Assembly (NCBI RefSeq): GCF_016641735.1
Contig: NZ_JAEDAO010000001.1
Coordinates: 2,852,001 to 2,916,000 of the forward strand
Length of the DNA: 64,000 nt
DNA from: Ramlibacter algicola
GTDB taxonomy: Bacteria; Pseudomonadota; Gammaproteobacteria; Burkholderiales; Burkholderiaceae_C
Direction of reading: 5' to 3'
Shown: positions 42,792 to 50,903 of the stretch, piece after piece
Position numbering within the stretch: the first letter of the stretch is position 1
Layout of the letters: each line of letters begins with the position of its first letter
Position numbers and translations under genes: made by a program
Notes under the pieces: generated by a model
Seen by the model: only the letters and a program-made list of their open reading frames with translations
The model's database searches: none
What the model was told of the DNA's origin: nothing

Positions 42792-44276
42792 TCATAGCGG
42801 ACTCGCCACCGTGAACGCCTGCCACGGCCCCTGCGACTGCCCGAGCGCCGCGGCCCAATACCAGGCCGACGCGTCGGTGAAGCCGCGCCCTTGCGCGTCG
42901 ACGATGCGTTCGCACACGCGCTGGCGGACGCCGCCGCGCTCGACGATGAAGCAGCGCCACAGCTCGCCCGCCCCGTCCTGCTGCAGCTTCTGCTCCGCCA
43001 CGCGCCAGCCCAGCCCCTGGTAGCAGTCAGCCGCGGGATGCAGCATGCGCGTGGGCCGCTGGACGGTGCGCAGCACCAGCACGTCGTGGCCGTCGGTCAG
43101 GCGGGCGAGCGAGCCGGGAAAGCGCTGCGCGAACCGCACCTCGACGTCGGAGAGCGCGAGCGGGCGCAGCGGGTTGCCGTGCCATTCCATCGGCGCTTCC
43201 TGCGGAACAATCGCCGGCGTCACCGTGCTCGCATGCAACGCGCGCCAGCAGCCCGTGGCGAGGCACGTGGGCAGCAGCAGCGCCCACGCGACCTTCACCG
43301 CCACCCGGCGGACGAAGGTGTTCTCCACCATCCATCGTCCCCGCGGGGGCGGGGACCCATCGCTTCCATTCCGACCTCGAAGAAGGCGTAAGCGATGGAT
43401 TCCCGCCCCCGCCTTCGCGGGGGCAGGCCTACTACTCGCGGGAATGACGAAAGGCACCTGCATCACCCACGCGATCGCGGTGCACACCACCGCCAGCACC
43501 ACCAATCCGACGCCTTCATGCCCCCAGGCCGGCAGAGCGGCGCCGCTGGCTTCGAATGCCACGAGCACCGCATTGCGCACCACATTGCCGACCAGCACGA
43601 TCGCGCTCACCAGCGGCAGCCGCGTGAGGAACGCGCGGTCGCCGCGCCACGCAAGCAGCGCGACGACGCAGGCGGTGAACTCGCCCATCCACAGCATCTG
43701 CACGCCCGAGCACGGCGCATCGACGATCACCAGCTGGCCGTCGACCCGCAGCGCGGTCCCCGTGCGTTCGGCCATGAAGAACGGCGCCAGCAGCCAGCGG
43801 CTCGCCTCCGCCGTCACGACCCGCAACGGGTAGCCGGCATAGAACTGCAGCGACGCGAGCAGCGGCAGCGCCAGCACCGACAGCCCGAGCACCGGCCCGC
43901 TCGGCACCCACCACGGCAGGAAGGCCGCCAGCGCGCAACCGACAGCCAGCAGCGCGGCCAGCGCGCACAGCAGTGGCGGCAGCGCGCCCTGCCCCAAGCT
44001 CGCGAGCACGGCGCCCGCCAGCGCCAGCACCATCCACCCGAGCCTGGGCGACGCGCGCAGCGAATCGCGCCACCACCAGCCGAGCACGAGCAGCGCCCCC
44101 AACGCGAGGATCCCGAGCGGATCGTCGGAGCGATCCACCAGCCGCCGCGCCATCCACATCCACGTGGGCAGCAGCGCGGCGGCCAGCAATCCGAGCCACA
44201 TCAGCGGCGGGGCACGGTCGATCGCGATCCCCGCCGAGAGCGCACTCGGCGTGCCGAGCAGGCGAGCACGAAGCAT
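42792..44276 (-). CDS. exosortase fused to an EpsI-like domain
   Basis: A protein of 494 residues. About eight membrane helices fill residues 25-275. The exosortase Cys-Arg-His triad is visible: C189 in VDAPCSGVQML, R234 in GNVVRNAVL and H253 in WGHEGVGLV. Residues from about 345 form a periplasmic EpsI/DUF3485-like domain (HPAADCYQGLGWRVAEQK, then FIVERGGVRQRV). The linker 280-315 is the translation of a REP-like repeat and keeps the frame. It follows its presumed target gene by 15 bases. Databases may call such proteins exosortase Q, which I cannot confirm. Confidence 0.85.
   Translation of the reverse strand: MLRARLLGTPSALSAGIAIDRAPPLMWLGLLAAALLPTWMWMARRLVDRSDDPLGILALGALLVLGWWWRDSLRASPRLGWMVLALAGAVLASLGQGALPPLLCALAALLAVGCALAAFLPWWVPSGPVLGLSVLALPLLASLQFYAGYPLRVVTAEASRWLLAPFFMAERTGTALRVDGQLVIVDAPCSGVQMLWMGEFTACVVALLAWRGDRAFLTRLPLVSAIVLVGNVVRNAVLVAFEASGAALPAWGHEGVGLVVLAVVCTAIAWVMQVPFVIPASSRPAPAKAGAGIHRLRLLRGRNGSDGSPPPRGRWMVENTFVRRVAVKVAWALLLPTCLATGCWRALHASTVTPAIVPQEAPMEWHGNPLRPLALSDVEVRFAQRFPGSLARLTDGHDVLVLRTVQRPTRMLHPAADCYQGLGWRVAEQKLQQDGAGELWRCFIVERGGVRQRVCERIVDAQGRGFTDASAWYWAAALGQSQGPWQAFTVASPL
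43337..43448. repeat. REP-like repeat inside the exosortase reading frame
   Basis: GTCCCCGC-GGGG-GCGGGGAC at 43337-43356 and an ATTCCCGC...GCGGGAAT palindrome around CCCCCGC-CTTC-GCGGGGG (43399-43446) lie within the exosortase gene. They match the repeats at 63363-63424. The 36-codon stretch they encode joins the exosortase and EpsI-like parts. Confidence 0.8.
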
Positions 44277-44291
44277 GGCGTCCTCCTGCGC

Positions 44292-46328
44292 TCAGGCCGT
44301 GAACCCGTGCCGCTGGCGACGGGCGCGTCGCGCCAGCATCGCCAGCACCGACGCGAGCACCAGCACCGCGCCCCAGGACGCGGGTTCCGGCGTGCCGGGC
44401 ACTTCGGCGCCGACGGCCAGGTTGCTCACGCCCTGCGGCATCGGCGAGGGCTGGTCCACCGACGGCGTGTCGCCCACCTGCGTGTTGCGCACGATCCTGT
44501 CGACGGCGAGGAAGCTCGTGTACTGCGTCAGCAGGCTGTAGTGCAGGCCCAGCTCCGTGATCTCGGCGCGCAGGCGGTCGCCGCCTTCCAGCGCTTCCTG
44601 GTCGGTGAGGCTCGCGATGCGGTGGCGGGCCCACAACGAGCGCAGCGCCGGCGTGTCCTGCGCCACGTTGCCGGCGACCGGCAGCACGGTGCGGTAGGGG
44701 CCGTCGGGCGTGCGGCCTTCGATCACCACCTGCCCGTCCGGCTCGCCGCGCCACTTGCCGAACACCAGCACCGGGCGCTCGCCCAGCACGTCGGGCAGCT
44801 GCTTCGGCTCGACGTCGTACACGTCCAGGCCGTCGAAGCGCGCCTTCACGCTGGTGAGCACGGGCGACTCGATCATCTGGCGGAAGCGCGTGGCCTTCTC
44901 CGGCGCTTCGCCGGCGTTGAGGATCACGAAGGGCTCGCCCATGCCGGCTCGCGCCAGGCCTTCGATCAGGTGCCGGTTCACCGAGCTGCCGATGCCGAAC
45001 GCGAACAGGTTGGCCTGCGACAGGTTCTTGCGCACCAGCTCGAATGCTTCGCGCTCCACGGTCACGTAGCCGTCGGTGACGACGACGATCGTGCGCGCGA
45101 CGTCCTGCGACGCCTTCGGCTCGGCGTACACGCGGCTCAGTGCCGGGATCAGCTCGGTGCTGCCGCCGCCGCGGAAGCGCTCCAGCGTGTCGATGGCCCG
45201 CTCGATGTTCGCGCGCGTCGCCGGCACCGACTTCGGTGCCAGGAATTTGTTGCTGCCCTCGAACACCAGCACGTTGAAGCTGTCGCTGGGCTTCAGGCCG
45301 CCGATCAGGCTGCGCAGCATCGCCTTGGCGGTGTCGAGCGGAAAGCCGTGCATCGAGCCCGAGATGTCGACCACGAAGATGTACTCGCGCGGGCTGATCG
45401 CCTGCGGCTGCACGTGCTTGGGTGGCTCCACCATCGCGAGGAAGTAGTTCTCGTCCGGGCCGCGGTACAGCATCACGCCCGACTCGATGCGGTCGCCCGC
45501 GAGGCGGTAGTCGAGAATGAAGTCGCGGTCGTTCGCCGCCGCGCCCCCGACCAGCGCCACGCTGGCGCGCTGGTCGCCCTGCGCCGTCACTTCGACCGGG
45601 TGCGTGCGCGAGCGGACCTCCTTGATCCCGATCGGGCTGGCGACGTCGACCTTGATGTCGAACTTCGACGGCGTCGGCTCGCCGGCGGGCAGGATGGGTT
45701 GCGCCACCCACCTGGCGCCGGCGTTCCCGGACTGCGGGCTGTTGTAGCGAGGGCCGACGACGGTCGGGAACACGAACTGGTAGTTGCCCGCCTGCGGCAC
45801 CAGCAGCTCGGTGTAGTGCAGTTCCACCTTCACGTCGTCGCCGGGCAGGATGTTGGCGACGTTCATCTGGAACACGTTGGGCAGGTGCTGCTCCAGCAGC
45901 GCCGCGGTCTTGCCCTCGTTCTTCGCCTGGTCGTACTCGATGCGCGCCTTCTGCTTCTCCTTGATCTGCGCGGTGACCAGCCGGTCGCCGAGCCGCACGT
46001 TCATGCCCTGCACCGCCGCGCGCGTGGAGCCGGGGAACACGTACTTCGCTTCGATCGGCCGCGTGCCCTCGTTGCGGTACTGCTGCGTGACCGTCACGTC
46101 CGCGATCACGCCGGAGATGCGCACGTCGACGTTGGTGGCCTTCAGCGGCAGCTTGTCGACGCTGGGATCCTGGCTCTTGACGAAGAAGTACGGGCTCTCG
46201 GTCTGCAGGCGCGGCGCGATGTCCTGGGCGCGCGCGGGCGAGGTGGCGAGGAAGCCGGCGGCGGCGGCGCTGGCGGTGGCGATCGCCAGCCAGCGCCAGG
46301 CGGCTTGCGAGAAGGTGGGGTGCTGCAT
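44292..46328 (-). CDS. VIT and von Willebrand A domain protein with PEP-CTERM-like anchor
   Basis: Spans 678 residues. A signal peptide of about 34 residues ends SPARAQD. A VIT domain covers about 45-180 (KATNVDVRISGVIADV, EAKYVFPG, LPNVFQMNVANILPGDDV). A VWA domain covers about 320-500 with MIDAS DISGSMHG and a TDGY motif. The C-terminus TPEPASWGAVLVLASV plus an Arg-rich end is a PEP-CTERM tripartite signal: motif, helix, basic tail. The following exosortase gene, 15 bases away, is its presumed processing enzyme. Exported, probably cell-surface. Confidence 0.9.
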   Translation of the reverse strand: MQHPTFSQAAWRWLAIATASAAAAGFLATSPARAQDIAPRLQTESPYFFVKSQDPSVDKLPLKATNVDVRISGVIADVTVTQQYRNEGTRPIEAKYVFPGSTRAAVQGMNVRLGDRLVTAQIKEKQKARIEYDQAKNEGKTAALLEQHLPNVFQMNVANILPGDDVKVELHYTELLVPQAGNYQFVFPTVVGPRYNSPQSGNAGARWVAQPILPAGEPTPSKFDIKVDVASPIGIKEVRSRTHPVEVTAQGDQRASVALVGGAAANDRDFILDYRLAGDRIESGVMLYRGPDENYFLAMVEPPKHVQPQAISPREYIFVVDISGSMHGFPLDTAKAMLRSLIGGLKPSDSFNVLVFEGSNKFLAPKSVPATRANIERAIDTLERFRGGGSTELIPALSRVYAEPKASQDVARTIVVVTDGYVTVEREAFELVRKNLSQANLFAFGIGSSVNRHLIEGLARAGMGEPFVILNAGEAPEKATRFRQMIESPVLTSVKARFDGLDVYDVEPKQLPDVLGERPVLVFGKWRGEPDGQVVIEGRTPDGPYRTVLPVAGNVAQDTPALRSLWARHRIASLTDQEALEGGDRLRAEITELGLHYSLLTQYTSFLAVDRIVRNTQVGDTPSVDQPSPMPQGVSNLAVGAEVPGTPEPASWGAVLVLASVLAMLARRARRQRHGFTA

Positions 46329-46441
46329 CGTGGTCTCCGGTCCGTGCGGGGTGCACGGGCAGGAGATTCGCGGTGCAGTGGGGAGGGAGTGGGAAGTGGA
46401 GGAGCGGGTTGTGTGAAGTCGGTGTGAAGTCGGGCTGTTTG

Positions 46442-46517
46442 TCTGCGGGCTTGACTCGCAATCCACACGAAGGCGCGCAAGCGCCGCACGACGATGGATT
46501 CCGGCTTTCGCCGGAAT
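46442..46517. repeat. REP-like palindrome cluster upstream of the VIT-VWA gene
   Basis: A decayed TGCG...CGCA arm, GGCGC-GCAA-GCGCC at 46472-46485 and ATTCCGGC-TTTC-GCCGGAAT at 46498-46517. The last is identical to the copy at 20162. It separates the sensor kinase gene from the VIT-VWA gene. Confidence 0.8.
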
Positions 46518-46522
46518 GACAA

Positions 46523-47968
46523 CTAGGCCGTCCCCACAGGCACAGACAACCGCGCCACCGCCCCACCCTCGGGCGCATTCACCAGCTCCACCTTCCCCAG
46601 GTGCAGGGCCGCAATCTCGCGCACGAACGACAACCCCAGGCCCGTGCTCTTCTTCTTCGTCTGCGGCCGGGCAAGCGAATAGAACTTCTCGAACACCTTG
46701 TCCTGCGCGTAATCCGGAATCCCCGGTCCCTGGTCCGCCACCTCGATCACGGCCGACCGGCCACGGCGCCGCAGCGTGACCTGCACGACCCCTTGCGCCG
46801 GCGAGAAGTCCACGGCGTTGTCCAGCAGGTTGCTCACCGCGCGCCGCAGCAGGAACGGGTCGCCGTCGACCTCCGCGTCGTCCTGCACCGCCAGCTGCAC
46901 GTGCACCTGCCGCGTCGAGGCCGCATCGGCGGCCGTCGCCACCACCTCCTGCAGCAGCGCCGCCAGCGCCACCGGCTCGACGTGGTCCAGCGAGCGCCGC
47001 GACTCCAGCGCGGTGAGCTCCATCATCCGGTCGACCAGCTCCTGGATGCGCTGCGTTTCGCGTGTGATGTTGGCCAGGAACTTCTGCCGCTGCTCGGGCG
47101 GCATGCCCGGCTCCTGCAGCAGTTCGGCGGCGCCGCGGATCGCCGACAGCGGGCTCTTCACCTCGTGCGTCAGCGTCTGCACGTAGTCGGCGACGTAGTT
47201 GCGGCCGGCCAGCGCGTCGCGCATCTCGTCGAACGCGGCGCCGATCACGCCGAGCGCGCGGCGTCCCAGCCGCGGCAGGTTCAGCCGCCGCTGCGACCGC
47301 ACGTAGCGCACGTAGTCGCCGATCAACCCGAACGGCCGCACCAGCCAGACCGACACGATCACCGCCAGCAGCAGAACGGCCGCCGCCGAATACAGGCCGA
47401 CGTACAGCGTCTTTCGCCGCGCCGCGTCGACGAACTGGCCGAAGCTCTGCACCGGCTTGCCCACCGTCACCACGCCGACGATCTCGTTGCCCGCACGCAC
47501 CGGCGCGCCGACGTACATCACCGACGTCAGCGGGTCGTCGGCCACGTCGGGCGTGGTGCGCGCGCCGTACTCGCCCTTGAGCCCGAGCTTCACGTCGCGC
47601 CAGTTGGAGAAATCCTTGCCCGTGTTGCTGCCGAACGAGTCGTAGACCACCTGCCCCGCGCGGTCGGTGACGTAGATGCGCAGTTCGACCTTCTCCTTGG
47701 TCAGGCCGTAGATGCGGGCCTGGAACTGGCGCGCGTAGACCGAGCGGAACAGCGGATCCAGCCGCGACGGGTCGATGGCGCCGGAGATGACGTCCTGCTC
47801 CACCAGGCTGGCCAGCACCTGCGAGGTCTCGACCAGCGACTCCTCGGCCGACTCGCGGTAGCGCGGGTCCAGGTCGGCCAGCACGCGGTACAGCAGGAAC
47901 GCGATGCCGACCACGTAGATCAGCAGGATGCCGACGAAGATGCGGTTGCGCTTGCTGACGGCGATCAC
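46523..47968 (-). CDS. creC: CreC-like sensor histidine kinase
   Basis: Encodes 481 residues from a GTG that overlaps the response regulator stop. Membrane helices at about 9-29 and 187-210 flank a periplasmic sensor of the CreC type (YVTDRAGQVVYDSFG, NWRDVKLGLKGEYGARTT, SSVMYVGAP-like). H268 in LTHEVKSPLSAIRGAAELL is the phosphorylated histidine, and DQGPGIP, KFYSLARP and GLGLSFVREI form the ATPase. In E. coli CreBC controls creD and envelope genes. Here the next downstream genes encode the VIT-VWA/exosortase group, so they are candidate targets. Confidence 0.88.
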   Translation of the reverse strand: MIAVSKRNRIFVGILLIYVVGIAFLLYRVLADLDPRYRESAEESLVETSQVLASLVEQDVISGAIDPSRLDPLFRSVYARQFQARIYGLTKEKVELRIYVTDRAGQVVYDSFGSNTGKDFSNWRDVKLGLKGEYGARTTPDVADDPLTSVMYVGAPVRAGNEIVGVVTVGKPVQSFGQFVDAARRKTLYVGLYSAAAVLLLAVIVSVWLVRPFGLIGDYVRYVRSQRRLNLPRLGRRALGVIGAAFDEMRDALAGRNYVADYVQTLTHEVKSPLSAIRGAAELLQEPGMPPEQRQKFLANITRETQRIQELVDRMMELTALESRRSLDHVEPVALAALLQEVVATAADAASTRQVHVQLAVQDDAEVDGDPFLLRRAVSNLLDNAVDFSPAQGVVQVTLRRRGRSAVIEVADQGPGIPDYAQDKVFEKFYSLARPQTKKKSTGLGLSFVREIAALHLGKVELVNAPEGGAVARLSVPVGTA

Positions 47969-48684
47969 GGCGCGGGCGGCAGGTCCTCGGCCAGCGCGTA
48001 GCCGGTCCCGCGCAGCGTGCGGATCGCCTCGACGTTGGGCGCCACGGCCTTCAGCTTGGCACGCAGCGTCTTGATGTGGGCGTCGACCGTGCGATCGAAG
48101 CTGTCGCTGTGGTCGTCCCACACCTGCGCCAGCAATTCGTCGCGCGTGTAGACGCGGCCGGGCTTGTGCACCAGCAGGCGCAAGAGGCCGAACTCGTAGC
48201 GCGAGAGCTCCAGCGGGCGGCCGTAGTAACGGATCTGGCGCTTCTCGACGTCGACGGCGAAGGGCACCACGGGTGCCGGCGCTGCCGCCGCGGCCGCCGG
48301 CGCGCGGCCGTTGCTTCGCCGCAGGATCGTGCGCACCCGGGCGACCAGCTCGCGCGGCGAGAACGGCTTGGCGATGTAGTCGTCGGCGCCCAGTTCGAGG
48401 CCGACCACGCGGTCGATCTCGTCGCTGCGCGCGGTGAGGAACAGCATCGGCACGTCGGCGCCACCGGGCAACGCCTGCAGCTGTTTGAACAGCTCGAAGC
48501 CGTTCCGGTCCGGCAAGCCGACGTCGAGGATGGCCAGCGCTGGCAGTTGCGCCTGGAATTCGGCCATCGCCTGTTCGGCGGTGGCGCACCACACCGGCTG
48601 GTAGCCGTCGGTCGCGAGCACGTACTGGATCGTGTCGGCGATGCCGGATTCGTCTTCGACGACGAGGATGCGGGGTTTGGTCAT
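47965..48684 (-). CDS. creB: CreB-like OmpR-family response regulator
   Basis: A protein of 239 residues. The receiver spans 1-120 with D54 (AILDVGLPD), the acidic pocket E10/D11 and lysine in IAKPFSP. An Ala-rich linker leads to a winged-helix DNA-binding domain at about 145-235 (ELSRYEFGLLRLL, then RTVDAHIKTLRAKL, RGTGYAL). It overlaps creC by four bases and is divergent from the SBP56 gene with a 156-base gap. Confidence 0.9.
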   Translation of the reverse strand: MTKPRILVVEDESGIADTIQYVLATDGYQPVWCATAEQAMAEFQAQLPALAILDVGLPDRNGFELFKQLQALPGGADVPMLFLTARSDEIDRVVGLELGADDYIAKPFSPRELVARVRTILRRSNGRAPAAAAAAPAPVVPFAVDVEKRQIRYYGRPLELSRYEFGLLRLLVHKPGRVYTRDELLAQVWDDHSDSFDRTVDAHIKTLRAKLKAVAPNVEAIRTLRGTGYALAEDLPPAP

Positions 48685-48779
48685 GCCGGGACTGCAGAGG
48701 TGGCGGGATGATGCACGAGCCGCCGCGCCCTGTCGACGCAGGGAACGGCGGGGCCGACGCGCACAGGACATCTGTCTCC

Positions 48780-48807
48780 TTGACATCCGCACCCCGCGGC
48801 CTAGGGT
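48780..48807 (+). promoter_or_regulatory. possible sigma-70 promoter of the SBP56 gene
   Basis: TTGACA at 48780-48785 is a perfect -35 box. TAGGGT at 48802-48807, after a 16-base spacer, is a weak -10. The gene start at 48841 has AGGAGG. The poor -10 suggests an activated or modest promoter. Confidence 0.4.
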
Positions 48808-48840
48808 TCTGCGATTCAAGCAGCCGACCAGGAGGCCGCC

Positions 48841-50244
48841 ATGGACACCCTGCGACCCGACCCGACGTTCCATCCCTCGCCCAAGCTGGCGATGCAGGCC
48901 GAGAAAGAACGCCTGGCGTACACGGCGCTGCTGTCGCCCGACCGCTCGCGGCCCGACGCGCTGGCCGTGGTCGACGTCGACGAGACATCGTCCACCTACG
49001 GCAAGGTGCTCAGCCGCGCGGAGCTGCCCAATCGCGGCGACGAGCTGCACCACTTCGGCTGGAACGCCTGCAGCTCCTCGCTGTCGCCGCTGACCGGCCA
49101 TGCGTTCCTGCAGCGCCGCTACCTCATCGTGCCCGGCATGCGCACGTCGCGCATGTACATCTTCGACACCCAGCCCGACCCGACCCAGCCGCGCCTGGTC
49201 AAGACCATCGAGCCGGACGAGATCCGCAGCAAGACCGGCTACTCGCGCCCGCACACCGTGCACTGCGGCCCGGAGGGCATCTACGTGAGCACGCTGGGCG
49301 GCGGCGGCACCGACGGCGCGATCGGCCCGCCCGGCGTCTTCATCATGGACTGCCAGACCTTCGAGGTGCTGGGCCGCTGGGAGATCGACCGCGGCCCGCA
49401 GCAGCTGCACTACGACTTCTGGTGGAACCTGCCGCGCGACTACATGGTGTCCAGCGAGTGGGCACTGCCGCCGCAGTTCGAGCAGGGCCTGGTCGCCGAG
49501 GACCTCCTGGGCAACAAGTACGGCCACCGCCTGCACTTCTGGGACCTGCGCGATCGCCGCCACGTGCAGACGATCGACCTGGGCGAGAACCACCAGATGG
49601 CGCTGGAGGTGCGGCCCGCGCACGACCCGACGCGCGAGTACGGTTTCGTCGGCGTGGTCGTGGACACGACCAACCTGGAAGCCTCGATCTGGACCTGGTG
49701 GCGCGAGGACGGCAAGTTCCACGCCCGCAAGACCGCCACGGTGCCGGCGGAGCCGGCGGACGCTGCCAAGCTGCCGGCGTTGCTCAAGGGCTTCGGCGCG
49801 GTGCCGCCGCTGGTCAGCGACATCGACCTGTCGCTCGACGACCGCTTCCTCTATGTCGCCTGCTGGGGCACGGGCGAGCTGAGGCAGTACGACGTCAGCG
49901 ACCCGATGGCGCCGCGCCTGGCCGGCAGCGTGCGCCTGGGCGGCATCGCCAACCGCTACGGCCATCCCAATGGCAAGCCCTTCGGCGGCGGCCCGCAGAT
50001 GACGGAGATCAGCCGCGACGGCCGCCGCGTGTACTTCACCAACTCGCTGTACAGCACGTGGGACGCCCAGTTCTATCCCGATGGCATTCCGGGCGTGCAG
50101 GTGATGTGCCGAGTGCAGCCGGGCGGCGGCATGGAGCTGGACCCCGGCTTCTACGTCGAGTTCGGCGACGGCTACGGCGCCCACCAGGTGCGGCTGCAAG
50201 GCGGCGACTGCTCGACCGACTCCTTCTGCTACCCGTCGGTTTGA
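48841..50244 (+). CDS. selenium-binding protein SBP56 / methanethiol oxidase family
   Basis: Encodes 467 residues, the expected length of the seven-bladed SBP56 propeller. Characteristic patches are GDELHHFGWNACSS near 60, KTGYSRPHTVHCGPEGIYV near 135, QQLHYDFWWNLPRDYMVSSEW near 190, ending DSFCYPSV. Histidines in HHFGW and RPHTVH are the copper ligands in characterised methanethiol oxidases. Bacterial members oxidise methanethiol to formaldehyde, H2S and H2O2, usually in the periplasm; no signal peptide is visible here, so location is uncertain. Confidence 0.9.
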   Translation: MDTLRPDPTFHPSPKLAMQAEKERLAYTALLSPDRSRPDALAVVDVDETSSTYGKVLSRAELPNRGDELHHFGWNACSSSLSPLTGHAFLQRRYLIVPGMRTSRMYIFDTQPDPTQPRLVKTIEPDEIRSKTGYSRPHTVHCGPEGIYVSTLGGGGTDGAIGPPGVFIMDCQTFEVLGRWEIDRGPQQLHYDFWWNLPRDYMVSSEWALPPQFEQGLVAEDLLGNKYGHRLHFWDLRDRRHVQTIDLGENHQMALEVRPAHDPTREYGFVGVVVDTTNLEASIWTWWREDGKFHARKTATVPAEPADAAKLPALLKGFGAVPPLVSDIDLSLDDRFLYVACWGTGELRQYDVSDPMAPRLAGSVRLGGIANRYGHPNGKPFGGGPQMTEISRDGRRVYFTNSLYSTWDAQFYPDGIPGVQVMCRVQPGGGMELDPGFYVEFGDGYGAHQVRLQGGDCSTDSFCYPSV

Positions 50245-50903
50245 GCACCCCGGCGCTGTGGCTCACGATCATCGCGCTGGGCGCGTGGCACGGGCTGAAC
50301 CCCGCGATGGGCTGGCCGCTGGCCGTGGCGAACGGGCTGATGGCGCGGCGCGGGGGTGCCGTGGTCGCCACGGTGCTGCCACTGGGCGGCGGGCACCTGG
50401 CGGCCATGGCCGTCGTGCTGGTCCCCTTTGCCTGGCTCGCCGCGTATGCGGCGTGGAGCCGCACGATCCAGCTCGCGGCCGGCGTCACCGTCATCCTGTT
50501 CGGCGCCTGGCGCCTGGTCCAGCGCCGCCATCCACGCGCGCTGGCCCGCGTCCGCCCGACGCAGCTGGCGTGGTGGTCGTTCCTGATGGCCACCGCGCAC
50601 GGGGCCGGGTTGATGCTGCTGCCCTTCATGCTGGGCCTGTGCGCGCAAGCGCCTGACGCGGGCGCCGTCCGCACCGCGCATGCGACGGTGGACGCCGTCC
50701 TGGCGCAGTCCAACCTGGCCACCGCGGTGTCCGTCGCCGCCGTGCATACGCTCGCCATGATGGCCGCCGGCCTGGCCGCGGCGTGGGCCGTGTATCGCTA
50801 CCTCGGGCTCGAGGCGCTGAGGCGCGCCTGGCTCAACCTGGATCTCGTGTGGGCGGCCAGCCTGGTGGTCGCGGGCGGCGCGGGCGTGCTCGCGGCGCTC
50901 TAG
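50241..50903 (+). CDS. polytopic membrane protein coupled to SBP56
   Basis: A protein of 220 residues starting with a TTG that overlaps the SBP56 stop (TTGA); no ATG exists in the conserved N-terminus. Six hydrophobic segments are visible, with histidines in GAWHGLNPAMGWPLAVA, GGGHLAAMA and ATAHGAGLMLLPF. The H-x4-P and GxH patterns recall nickel/cobalt or copper efflux-like membrane proteins of the LysE/NicO type. Tight coupling suggests it serves the same metal or sulfur pathway as SBP56. Function not known. Confidence 0.7.
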   Translation: MSTPALWLTIIALGAWHGLNPAMGWPLAVANGLMARRGGAVVATVLPLGGGHLAAMAVVLVPFAWLAAYAAWSRTIQLAAGVTVILFGAWRLVQRRHPRALARVRPTQLAWWSFLMATAHGAGLMLLPFMLGLCAQAPDAGAVRTAHATVDAVLAQSNLATAVSVAAVHTLAMMAAGLAAAWAVYRYLGLEALRRAWLNLDLVWAASLVVAGGAGVLAAL

